Notes under the pieces: model-generated
Databases searched by the model: none
What the model saw: only the letters and a program-made list of their open reading frames with translations
What the model was told of the DNA's origin: nothing
Source of the DNA: an uncultured Chitinophagaceae bacterium
GTDB taxonomy: Bacteria; Bacteroidota; Bacteroidia; Chitinophagales; Chitinophagaceae
Length of the DNA: 8,089 nt
Reading direction: 5' to 3'
Assembly: GCA_937900675.1 (NCBI GenBank)
Contig: CALCEA010000183.1
Location: 1 to 8,089, forward strand
Translations under genes and position numbers: made by a program
Part shown: piece by piece, positions 1-6,324 of the stretch
Layout of the letters: every line of letters begins with the position of its first letter
Position numbering within the stretch: position 1 is the first letter of the stretch

Positions 1-54
1 TTAGCATACAACCCTGCTGCTCCAGGATCTGCTCCTACTAAGAATCCTAAGTAA
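1..54 (+). CDS. C-terminal tail of an unidentified protein (partial)
   Basis: Only the last 17 codons are inside the window. Frame 1 reads LAYNPAAPGSAPTKNPK and ends at TAA (52-54). The other plus frames meet stops earlier or give an implausible Cys-rich peptide. A strong intrinsic terminator follows 22 bp later, which supports a real gene end here on this strand. The tail is rich in Pro, Ala and Lys and looks like a disordered C-terminus. I do not recognise the protein and assign no function. Confidence 0.6.
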   Translation, partial: LAYNPAAPGSAPTKNPK

Positions 55-76
55 TCGTTAAATAACTTAGATTTAT

Positions 77-110
77 AAAAACAAGACCCATTTGGGTCTT
101 GTTTTGTTTT
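77..110 (+). terminator. Rho-independent terminator after the 1-54 gene
   Basis: A perfect inverted repeat pairs ACAAGACCCA (81-90) with TGGGTCTTGT (93-102). Flanking A's (78-80) pair with T's (103-105), extending the stem to about 13 bp with a very tight loop. The T-rich run GTTTTGTTTT closes it at 101-110. A-runs at 77-80 mean it could also stop minus-strand transcription, although no minus-strand gene reads towards it inside the window. Confidence 0.9.
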
Positions 111-127
111 AGGGATGTTTATCTTTA
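99..127 (+). promoter_or_regulatory. Possible Bacteroidota-type promoter for the 147-869 gene
   Basis: TATCTTTA at 120-127 matches the Bacteroidota -7 consensus TAnnTTTG at all but the last base. A TTG at 99-101 lies 18 bp upstream, within the 17-23 bp spacing known for flavobacterial promoters. The TTG sits in the descending arm of the upstream terminator, so terminator and promoter would share bases. Such short motifs occur by chance in AT-rich DNA, so this is tentative. Confidence 0.3.
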
Positions 128-146
128 TATCCTAAATAGCGGAATC

Positions 147-869
147 ATGAAAAAATCTTCAATAAGAATTATCAATATTATATTAGTATTTATAATTGTA
201 TCAGCGATAAAAGCAAATGCACAATCCAATAATATTTCCACTACAGGAAAATGGGGGCAGCAAATTTTTATAAGCGATGTGAATGGTCGTGCTTTTGTCA
301 ATAAGTATGCTGATGTGAATGGCTCTGCTTATTTGTTTCCTAATTTCAAATTTGCTACCATCCTTTTAAAAGATGGTAGAGCTTATAAAAATGTCAATGC
401 AAGATTAAATCTAGTAGAGCATGAAGTAAATTTTATCGCATCTAATGGAGAAGAGGGCTATATAGGTAAAGGCATGGTAAGTAGTATCCAATTTAATGAT
501 ACCACCAAAGAAGGCGTTAAAGAATTTCTTTTTCAAACTGGATTTTCGCCAGTAGACAATCAAACAGTCATTCATTTTTATCAAGTACTTGTATCTGGGA
601 AGACGAGTTTATTAAAATCTATTAATAAAAGTATTGATGAGAGAGTGAATGAGCTTTCTGGAGAGAAGTCAAAAGAGTTTGCAGTTCGTGAAAACCTATA
701 TATTTTGACCGGAGGGGCTATAAAGCGCATTAAAAAAGACGCAGGATTCTTTTTAAATACCATGGCGGACCAAAAAGATGCTGTAAATCAATTCATTAAT
801 TCCAATAAGCTCAATTTTAAGAGCGAAGAGCAGCTAAAGAAGCTGGTAGAATTTTACAATACACTGTAA
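147..869 (+). CDS. Secreted protein of unknown function, Bacteroidota-type
   Basis: A 240-residue protein starting at ATG 147. The frame is open further upstream to a TTG at 99, but that codon lies inside the terminator hairpin. Only the ATG places a classic signal peptide at the N-terminus: KK, a hydrophobic core at about 7-20, then NAQS with cleavage near residue 25-26. The mature part begins with a region predicted to be beta-rich (about 35-115), containing a 'YLFPNF...LLKDGRAYKNV' stretch (about 62-84) of the kind seen in many unnamed Bacteroidota exported proteins. A helical, Lys/Glu-rich C-terminal part follows (about 155-240) and ends in EFYNTL. There are no catalytic motifs, Cys residues or membrane segments after the signal, so a periplasmic or outer-surface location is likely. 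It appears to be a single-gene unit, with a terminator before it and a 115 bp gap after it. Coding status is sure; function is not known. Confidence 0.85.
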   Translation: MKKSSIRIINIILVFIIVSAIKANAQSNNISTTGKWGQQIFISDVNGRAFVNKYADVNGSAYLFPNFKFATILLKDGRAYKNVNARLNLVEHEVNFIASNGEEGYIGKGMVSSIQFNDTTKEGVKEFLFQTGFSPVDNQTVIHFYQVLVSGKTSLLKSINKSIDERVNELSGEKSKEFAVRENLYILTGGAIKRIKKDAGFFLNTMADQKDAVNQFINSNKLNFKSEEQLKKLVEFYNTL

Positions 870-984
870 ATCAACTATTTAAATTAGGTCCATTTCTTAA
901 CAATTTGGTAATATTGGGACTGTTTTAATTGTAAGTAAAGCAGGAAATTTGCTATGCATTTAAAAAACCAATAAAAATCATTGT

Positions 985-1632
985 ATGGACTTTAATTCAA
1001 TCTTTAAAATCTTCTTACCAAAAGATCGCGTATTCTTTCAATTGTTTGAAGAAGTAGCAGAACATGTTTATGAAATGGGTGTGAAATTGAGAGAAATGGT
1101 GAACGAACCAGATGAAGATAAGAGAGCTAATTATTTGGCACAGATTGAAAACTTAGAACATATCAATGATGATTTAACTCATAATATCTTTACTGAATTA
1201 GGAAGAAACTTTATTACTCCATTTGATAGAGAAGATATTCACTACTTAGCAACCTCTTTGGATGATGTGGCTGATTATATTTATGCTTCAGCTAAGAAGA
1301 TTAATTTTTACAAGATCAATCCAAACGATACAGGTATTCATAAATTAACTGAATTAATCTTACAGGGTACTTTAGAATCTAAGACTGCAGTATTGGGTTT
1401 GCGTAATATGAAAAATATTAAGGCAATGACGGATGCAATGATTAAGGTAAATAGTATCGAAAATCAGGCAGATGATGTATTTGATATGAGTATTGAAAAA
1501 TTATTTGAACAAGAAAATGATTTCAAGGTAATTATTAAAAAAAGAGAAATCTATCAAGTACTAGAAATAGCTACAGATAAAATCGAAGATGTTTCTAATG
1601 TGATTGAAACAATCATTATCAAGTACGCTTAA
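985..1632 (+). CDS. DUF47 family PhoU-like phosphate transport regulator
   Basis: A 215-residue, all-helical cytoplasmic protein of the DUF47/TIGR00153 family, which shares the PhoU fold. Two repeat halves carry the acidic patches expected of PhoU-like metal-binding bundles: DREDIHYLATSLDDVADYI at about 81-99, and IENQADD (158-164) with EIATDKIEDV (194-203). Length is typical for the family. There is no signal peptide or membrane segment. In many bacteria a DUF47 gene sits directly before a PiT phosphate transporter gene and is thought to modulate its activity. Here the transporter starts 10 bp after this stop codon, which strongly implies one operon and a functional partnership. The start at ATG 985 lacks a Shine-Dalgarno site, as is normal for Bacteroidota, and follows an A-rich leader. 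I could not find a convincing -7/-33 promoter in the 115 bp gap upstream. Confidence 0.93.
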   Translation: MDFNSIFKIFLPKDRVFFQLFEEVAEHVYEMGVKLREMVNEPDEDKRANYLAQIENLEHINDDLTHNIFTELGRNFITPFDREDIHYLATSLDDVADYIYASAKKINFYKINPNDTGIHKLTELILQGTLESKTAVLGLRNMKNIKAMTDAMIKVNSIENQADDVFDMSIEKLFEQENDFKVIIKKREIYQVLEIATDKIEDVSNVIETIIIKYA

Positions 1633-1642
1633 TTAATTTACA

Positions 1643-3355
1643 ATGACCTTATTAATAGTTATTATAGCGCTTGCGCTAATTTTTGATTATATCAATGGAT
1701 TCCATGATGCAGCAAACTCTATTGCTACCGTGGTTTCTACCAAAGTGTTAACGCCTTTCCAAGCGGTATTATGGGCAGCGTTATTTAATTCTGTAGCGTT
1801 TTGGATTTTTAAAGATCATGCAGTAGCTAACTCAATTAGCAAGACGGTATATAAAGACTTTATAACTTTGCCTGTAATTTTTTCAGGATTGTTAGCAGCT
1901 ATATTTTGGAACCTATTAACATGGTGGTATGGTATTCCTTCATCAAGTTCTCATACATTAATTGGAGGATTTGCTGGAGCAGCTATTACTCATGGATTAA
2001 TGCAAAAAGGTTTTGATTATTCTTGGGCAAAGATTGTAGATGCTGATACTATTATCAAAACCGTATTATTTATCTTCTTAGCACCTATTATTGGTATTAT
2101 TATCTCCGTATTTATTACCGTAGTGACTATTATGCGTAATGTTTGGTGGAGATTATTAATAATATCATTGGTAACATTTGCTACTGTATTGATGTTTGAT
2201 CAGTTTGAACATTCAAAAATGACTGAAAATGTTGAGAAGTTCTATGGTGTTGACAAATACAAAAAAGAGATCAAATCTATTTCCGCTGAATTAGAAGAAA
2301 ATAAAGGAGATACTGTACTCTTAGCTAAATTGGAATTGAATCAAGAAAAATTAGCCAAGGCTACTGAGACTGCTGAAAAAATACAACCCATTATTGAGCA
2401 ATACGACGAATTGGGGCCTGAAAAAATTGCTAAAATGGTGAAGGATAGCGGTTGGTTAACAACACCGGCTATAAGTAAAATAAAAGATGCTGCTAGAAAC
2501 GCAAATGATTTTTTGGTTTTTGAAGCAAAAGCTCCAGAAAGCAAAGAAGCAAAAGCTATATACGAAGCTGAAAAAGAAAAAACAGAAGGCTATAAAGAAC
2601 CTTTAAAATTATTCTTAGCTGGAACCATTACAGTAGACTCTGCAATGATTGCTTTAAATGCTATATATCCAATTGAACCTAAAAATTTCGATAAAGTAAA
2701 AGCAAAAATTGTCAACTTTGATATTCAAAAATCTTTTGCAAGTGAATTGGATAAAGCGGATAACAAAGTGATTGTAAATGGAATTATAGGCGCATCCATT
2801 TTATTCATGTTGATTTATTTGTATGTTGAGAAATTCAGAACTCCAACTGCATATACCATTGCAAACATGTTTAAAAAATTACAGTTATTTAGCTCTGCAG
2901 CATTTAGTATTGGCCATGGTGGTAATGATGCTCAAAAAGTAATGGGTATTATAGGGGCAGCCTTAATTGCCAATGGAAGTATTCAAGACTTTAGCTCGTT
3001 GCCTCATTGGGTACCTGTGGCTTGTTATTTAGCCATTGGATTAGGAACCATGAGTGGTGGATGGAAGATTGTAAAGACTATGGGCTCAAAGATTACCAAA
3101 GTAACTCCATTAGAGGGTGTTGCTGCTGAAACAGCTGGTGCATTTACTTTATTCTTTACAGGCCAAATGGGTATCCCAGTCTCAACCACCCATACTATTA
3201 CCGGATCTATCATTGGTGTGGGAGCTACTAAGCGTTTAAGCGCTGTAAGATGGGGGGTAACCACCAACTTATTATGGGCTTGGATTTTAACCATTCCAGT
3301 AAGTGGTGTATTGGCTGCTATTGTATATTATATCGTTCAGTACTTTGTAAAATAA
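1643..3355 (+). CDS. pit: PiT-family inorganic phosphate transporter with large central insert
   Basis: A 570-residue inner-membrane Pi:cation symporter of the PiT family (PF01384). The two inverted halves are clear. The N-terminal signature is GFHDAANSIATVVSTKVLTP (19-38) and the C-terminal counterpart is GHGGNDAQKVMG (424-435). The paired motifs IPSSSSHT (98-105) and IPVSTTHT (511-518) follow each. Hydrophobic segments lie at about 2-18, 38-57, 76-95, 103-119, 138-162, 168-185, 376-394 and several more up to the C-terminus. Between the halves, at about residues 186-373, is a charged, partly coiled-coil-like insert rich in Lys, Glu and Ala; its sidedness depends on the number of preceding helices. 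Compact bacterial PiT proteins are roughly 330-500 residues, so the insert explains the extra length. The gene follows the DUF47 gene by 10 bp, probably as one transcript, and is closed by a double-hairpin region. Confidence 0.95.
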   Translation: MTLLIVIIALALIFDYINGFHDAANSIATVVSTKVLTPFQAVLWAALFNSVAFWIFKDHAVANSISKTVYKDFITLPVIFSGLLAAIFWNLLTWWYGIPSSSSHTLIGGFAGAAITHGLMQKGFDYSWAKIVDADTIIKTVLFIFLAPIIGIIISVFITVVTIMRNVWWRLLIISLVTFATVLMFDQFEHSKMTENVEKFYGVDKYKKEIKSISAELEENKGDTVLLAKLELNQEKLAKATETAEKIQPIIEQYDELGPEKIAKMVKDSGWLTTPAISKIKDAARNANDFLVFEAKAPESKEAKAIYEAEKEKTEGYKEPLKLFLAGTITVDSAMIALNAIYPIEPKNFDKVKAKIVNFDIQKSFASELDKADNKVIVNGIIGASILFMLIYLYVEKFRTPTAYTIANMFKKLQLFSSAAFSIGHGGNDAQKVMGIIGAALIANGSIQDFSSLPHWVPVACYLAIGLGTMSGGWKIVKTMGSKITKVTPLEGVAAETAGAFTLFFTGQMGIPVSTTHTITGSIIGVGATKRLSAVRWGVTTNLLWAWILTIPVSGVLAAIVYYIVQYFVK

Positions 3356-3356
3356 A

Positions 3357-3386
3357 AAATGGAGTCGCCTTAGGGAGACTCCATTT
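3357..3386 (-). terminator. Intrinsic terminator for the minus-strand phosphodiesterase gene
   Basis: Perfect 10-bp arms AAATGGAGTC (3357-3366) and GACTCCATTT (3377-3386) enclose a 10-nt loop. Read on the minus strand the hairpin is followed directly by a T-rich run (complement of 3348-3359), which makes it a good terminator for the gene ending at 3424. On the plus strand it is followed by AAAATTCATA, not by a T run, so it is less likely to terminate that strand. Confidence 0.75.
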
Positions 3387-3420
3387 AAAATTCATATAAG
3401 AGTCTCCCAACGGGGACTCT
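3361..3420. repeat. Imperfect inverted repeat made of the two terminator hairpins
   Basis: The 22-nt hairpin 3361-3382 and the reverse complement of 3399-3420 agree at 17 of 22 positions by my alignment, separated by a 16-nt AT-rich spacer. Each arm is itself a hairpin. The segment GGGAGACTC (3373-3381) is exactly complementary to GAGTCTCCC (3400-3408), so an alternative 9-bp stem could compete with both hairpins. Confidence 0.8.
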
Positions 3421-3424
3421 TTTT
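3398..3424 (+). terminator. Intrinsic terminator for the DUF47-PiT operon
   Basis: AGAGTC (3399-3404) pairs with GACTCT (3415-3420). The stem continues with a T-G wobble and two C-G pairs, leaving a loop of about 4 nt (CAAC). A run of five T's (3420-3424) follows on the plus strand, 65 bp after the transporter stop codon. The last base of the T run is the first base of the complement of the opposing gene's stop codon. Confidence 0.8.
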
Positions 3425-4389
3425 CATTGTTGAATTATCTCTCCCTGTTTTGGAAAATATAATTTCAAACCAAGTGAGTTTGCTTTTTGTAAATCCTCTT
3501 TGATATTTGTTTCACAGTTGTCACAAGGTTTCATATGGGTAACCATAATGTTTACCTCTTTTAATGGTTCTCCTGCCAATTGGTATAAGTTATTCATTTC
3601 TTTCATTAACCAATTGGGAGTAAGGTGTCCGTATAAAGAACCATCTGCTACCTTATTACTAAAAGAGACTTCAATGAAAATAGATTTTAATTGTTTTTTC
3701 TGAACAAGTGGAGCAATATGGTTCCAAAGATTTGCTAGTTGATTTGAATGTTCTACTTCATCTGGCCCTGTATCACCCAAATACAATAGATACTCAGCTT
3801 GATTGCGCACTAAAAAAGCACTGCTTTCATAAGGCTTTACATGACTTAGTACAAATGGTGTAACGGATACTCCTGCAGCAGTTTGTTCAATTTCCTTTTC
3901 AGGTACTAAATATTGATATTGGTATTTTCCAATAGTTGGTTTATCTCCCTCGTTGGCGAAGTTGGACCAAGATTTAGTGCTGAACTGACTTGATTTTAAT
4001 ACATCAATAACAGAAGGTATCGCGAAAATATTTTTCTTAAAGCTATCTCCTGGCGAATTCAACACCAAACCTGCAGTATGATCTAAGTGCCCGTGAGAAA
4101 TAAAATAGCTATGGATATATTTTTTCTGAATCTCAGTAGCATCTTTTAATGGAGTGAAATAATTTGAAACAGCCGCTTTTTGCAATCCTGTATAAATAGT
4201 TCCTGCATCTAAACAAATGAATTGCTCAGCTCCATTGGCCTTCACTAAATAGGCCGACAGGTTGGATTCATCTAGACCGCCTTTTACCCCTAATGGGATA
4301 ATGGTAAAACCTTTTTGAATTGACTGGGCATTACCCGAATTGCATATGAAAACTGCAAAATGAAGTAGGAGTATTGTATATAATTTCAT
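3424..4389 (-). CDS. Secreted class II 3',5'-cyclic-nucleotide phosphodiesterase
   Basis: A 321-residue protein of the PDE1/class II cyclic-nucleotide phosphodiesterase family (PF02112, metallo-beta-lactamase fold), which hydrolyses 3',5'-cAMP and/or cGMP to the 5'-nucleotide. The family signature is intact: ISHGHLDHTAGL, with metal ligands H99, H101, D103 and H104. Further likely ligands are H183 (LSH), D206 (YLGDTGPD), H255 (GHLTP) and H285 (THMKP). The N-terminal GVKGGLDESNLSAYLV (about 34-49) is also typical. A signal peptide (1-21, ending NAQS) points to the periplasm, as for Vibrio CpdP. C16 is not preceded by a proper lipobox, so type I cleavage is more likely. The gene is divergent from the first L,D-transpeptidase gene, with 45 bp between the start codons. 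Substrate specificity cannot be read from the sequence; other cyclic nucleotides remain possible. Confidence 0.9.
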   Translation of the reverse strand: MKLYTILLLHFAVFICNSGNAQSIQKGFTIIPLGVKGGLDESNLSAYLVKANGAEQFICLDAGTIYTGLQKAAVSNYFTPLKDATEIQKKYIHSYFISHGHLDHTAGLVLNSPGDSFKKNIFAIPSVIDVLKSSQFSTKSWSNFANEGDKPTIGKYQYQYLVPEKEIEQTAAGVSVTPFVLSHVKPYESSAFLVRNQAEYLLYLGDTGPDEVEHSNQLANLWNHIAPLVQKKQLKSIFIEVSFSNKVADGSLYGHLTPNWLMKEMNNLYQLAGEPLKEVNIMVTHMKPCDNCETNIKEDLQKANSLGLKLYFPKQGEIIQQ

Positions 4390-4400
4390 AATTAAACTGC

Positions 4401-4428
4401 TTGTGTAAATTTAATAGATTTACCTTTA
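4401..4428 (+). promoter_or_regulatory. Candidate promoter for the YcbB-type L,D-transpeptidase
   Basis: TTG (4401-4403) and TACCTTTA (4421-4428) are spaced by 17 bp and resemble the Bacteroidota TTG / TAnnTTTG promoter, with one mismatch at the last base of the -7 element. Only 6 bp separate the element from the ATG at 4435, so a transcript started here would have almost no 5' leader. Confidence 0.45.
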
Positions 4429-4434
4429 TACTGT

Positions 4435-5619
4435 ATGAGTCTTTTTAAAAATCTATTATTTGTTCTCTTAGGCATCTTTTCAATTTCAGAATCAGTTGCA
4501 CAGGTTAAAGCAAACAATCTGGAATGGACTAAACATTCACAATCCATTCAAACACTTGACAGTTTGATTCATCAAAGTAAACAATATGGTTTGCGCCCCA
4601 ATGATTATATCTTTAATAAATCAAATGATGCATCTATTCATAAAGCCGCCATACATTTTTTTACAGATCTAGCTTATGGAAACGGTTTGCCAGCAATTGG
4701 TTATTATGGTGTACAATTCAAATTAAATAAGGATACGGTTGAACACGCACTTATACAATCAGTATTCAATAATTCAATGCCTTCTCTGGTAAATTGGTAT
4801 AATACTAGATCTAGTGAATTGGTACTATTGATAAAAGAATTGAAAAAACTCCAAGACTCAACCCCAAGGCCTAATCGCTCAATCCAAATTGTATCTAAAG
4901 CGATTAATGATTATAGATGGTTACATGCTGTACAACAAAATAATAAAATTATTCTAGTCAACCTGCCCTCCACTAAATTAAGAGTATGGGAGAACGGGAA
5001 GCAAGTGCTTCACATGAATTTAATTGTAGGCAAGCCTGCAACACCAAGCGGCACCCTTACTTCTGTTGTCAATCAAGTGGTCATTAATCCATATTGGAAT
5101 GTGCCTAGAAGTATAATGGTAAGAGAGATGCTTCCTTCAATTCGAAAAGATATTGACTACTTAGATAGAAACCATTTAGAACTAAGAGATTTAAATTATA
5201 AAAAACTCAATCCTAAAAGCATTAATTGGTATGATGTAGACACGGTTAACTTTCCTTTTTTTATAAGACAGAGTACTGGTTGTGATAATTCTTTGGGTAT
5301 TATTAAACTTGATTTTGATAATCCTTATGGAATTTATTTACATGATACGCCGCAAAAAGAATTATTTGCATTAAATAATAGATACTTTAGTCATGGCTGT
5401 ATGAGAATGGAAAAGCCCATTGAAATGGCTAAGTATTTGTTAAAAAATAATTCATCAGCACTAGACAGTATTGATTTTGAAAATTGTTATAAGAACCCCA
5501 AACCCATTAATATACAAATGAATGAAATAGTTAATGTAATAGTTTGGTATCATTTAATTGATTTTGATGATCGTTCCAAAATCATCTATTATCGTAATAT
5601 CTACAATAAGCCCCTTTAA
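4435..5619 (+). CDS. L,D-transpeptidase, YcbB/LdtD type, short form
   Basis: A 394-residue exported enzyme of the YkuD fold (PF03734) that should form 3-3 cross-links in peptidoglycan or attach partners to it. A signal peptide covers about 1-22 (hydrophobic core, then SVAQ). Residues about 30-165 resemble the helical scaffold region of YcbB, ending in AINDYRWL. The catalytic domain begins at about KIILVNLPSTKLRVW (171-185) and includes IVGKPATPSGT and NPYWNVPRSI. The active site is H303 (YLHDTP) with SHGCMR at 319-324, nucleophile C322. The C-terminal VIVWYHLIDFDDRSKI is the usual YcbB ending. E. coli YcbB is about 600 residues and has a peptidoglycan-binding domain; I see no room for one here, so this is a reduced form. 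A second transpeptidase follows after 27 bp. Confidence 0.93.
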   Translation: MSLFKNLLFVLLGIFSISESVAQVKANNLEWTKHSQSIQTLDSLIHQSKQYGLRPNDYIFNKSNDASIHKAAIHFFTDLAYGNGLPAIGYYGVQFKLNKDTVEHALIQSVFNNSMPSLVNWYNTRSSELVLLIKELKKLQDSTPRPNRSIQIVSKAINDYRWLHAVQQNNKIILVNLPSTKLRVWENGKQVLHMNLIVGKPATPSGTLTSVVNQVVINPYWNVPRSIMVREMLPSIRKDIDYLDRNHLELRDLNYKKLNPKSINWYDVDTVNFPFFIRQSTGCDNSLGIIKLDFDNPYGIYLHDTPQKELFALNNRYFSHGCMRMEKPIEMAKYLLKNNSSALDSIDFENCYKNPKPINIQMNEIVNVIVWYHLIDFDDRSKIIYYRNIYNKPL

Positions 5620-5625
5620 TTTTTG

Positions 5626-5633
5626 TACCTTTG
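5626..5633 (+). promoter_or_regulatory. Bacteroidota -7 element ahead of the second L,D-transpeptidase
   Basis: TACCTTTG at 5626-5633 matches the consensus TAnnTTTG exactly, in the extended context TTTTGTACCTTTGCA that is frequent before Bacteroidota genes. It starts 7 bp after the preceding stop codon and ends 13 bp before the ATG at 5647. No TTG is visible at the usual -33 distance. The second gene may therefore have its own start site as well as read-through from the first. Confidence 0.55.
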
Positions 5634-5646
5634 CAGCTTCACCTTT

Positions 5647-6321
5647 ATGAAGCAACTGGTATTATTTATATTATTTATTGTGGCAAGTGCTTTTACTAGC
5701 TTTAGTCATAACAGCAAAGACATTTCGAATAATGTTGCTGAACAGGTGAGTTATATCTCCACCCAATATAATATCAATCATGAAGCAGTTCAATTGGCTT
5801 TAAATGGATATCAAAAATTACGCAATTTAGGTAAACTAGTGAATGTGCAATATTTAACCATCGCAGATTTTAGTAAACCTAGTAATGAAGAACGCTTGTT
5901 TATTATTGACATGAATATCATGCAAGTAGTGGTAAAAAGTTTAGTGGCGCATGGTCGTAATTCAGGTGTAAAAATGGCTAATCAGTTTTCTAACAGATAC
6001 GCTTCTTTTCAAAGTAGTTTAGGATTTTATATTACTGGTGGCATCTATAATGGAAAGCATGGAGCTTCATTGGAGTTAGAGGGGGTAGAAAAAGGAATTA
6101 ATGATCAAGCAAAAGACCGTGCTATTGTAATACATGGTGCAGATTATGTCAGCAACAAATTAATACAACAACAAGGGTATATTGGTAGAAGCCTAGGCTG
6201 TCCTGCAGTGCCTAATAATCAGGTTGCTCAAATCATTAATACTATAAAAGGGGCTTCTTGTTTATTTGTTTATGCACCTACAAATCAATACATCAATCAA
6301 TCTCAATTAGTTAAAAACTAA
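5647..6321 (+). CDS. Murein L,D-transpeptidase catalytic domain protein (YkuD_2 type)
   Basis: A 224-residue exported protein of the YkuD_2 family (PF13645), a cysteine L,D-transpeptidase acting on peptidoglycan. The start at ATG 5647 gives a clean signal peptide (MKQL, hydrophobic 3-18, likely cleavage near 20). An in-frame TTG at 5623 would put the -7 element inside the gene and add polar residues before the signal. A helical N-terminal part (about 25-65) leads to the catalytic domain (about 80-210), with the strand RLFIIDMN, then VAHGRNSG (100-107). The active site is IHG (H163) and GRSLGCPAVP with nucleophile C185 (180-189). The domain is complete and of usual length. It differs in family from the YcbB-type neighbour upstream, so the pair is not a recent duplication. 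Its stop codon lies 3 bp from that of the convergent minus-strand gene. Confidence 0.92.
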   Translation: MKQLVLFILFIVASAFTSFSHNSKDISNNVAEQVSYISTQYNINHEAVQLALNGYQKLRNLGKLVNVQYLTIADFSKPSNEERLFIIDMNIMQVVVKSLVAHGRNSGVKMANQFSNRYASFQSSLGFYITGGIYNGKHGASLELEGVEKGINDQAKDRAIVIHGADYVSNKLIQQQGYIGRSLGCPAVPNNQVAQIINTIKGASCLFVYAPTNQYINQSQLVKN

Positions 6322-6324
6322 TGC

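Noticed and set aside
99..146. N-terminal extension of the 147-869 protein from a TTG at 99
   Set aside because: The TTG lies within the terminator hairpin, and the extension would place 16 residues before a classic signal peptide that begins at ATG 147.
870..984. Promoter or Pho-box-like site before the DUF47-PiT operon
   Set aside because: The best -7 match, GAAATTTG at 944-951, lacks the first T and has no TTG at an acceptable distance. No repeated direct element is visible, so nothing is called in this 115 bp gap.
2341..2544. Minus-strand open frame inside the PiT gene (also 3025-3294 on the minus strand)
   Set aside because: Both lie wholly inside the transporter gene, have no recognisable domain and are antisense shadows of it.
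3500..3703. Plus-strand open frame inside the phosphodiesterase gene
   Set aside because: It is antisense to a well-supported enzyme gene, including its H285 region, and has no protein-like features of its own.
4342..4344. Lipoprotein cysteine (C16) in the phosphodiesterase signal peptide
   Set aside because: The preceding residues VFI do not make a lipobox, and a type I site (NAQS) follows a few residues later.
5623..5646. Start of the second transpeptidase at TTG 5623
   Set aside because: It would include the perfect -7 element TACCTTTG in the coding region; ATG 5647 gives a proper signal peptide.
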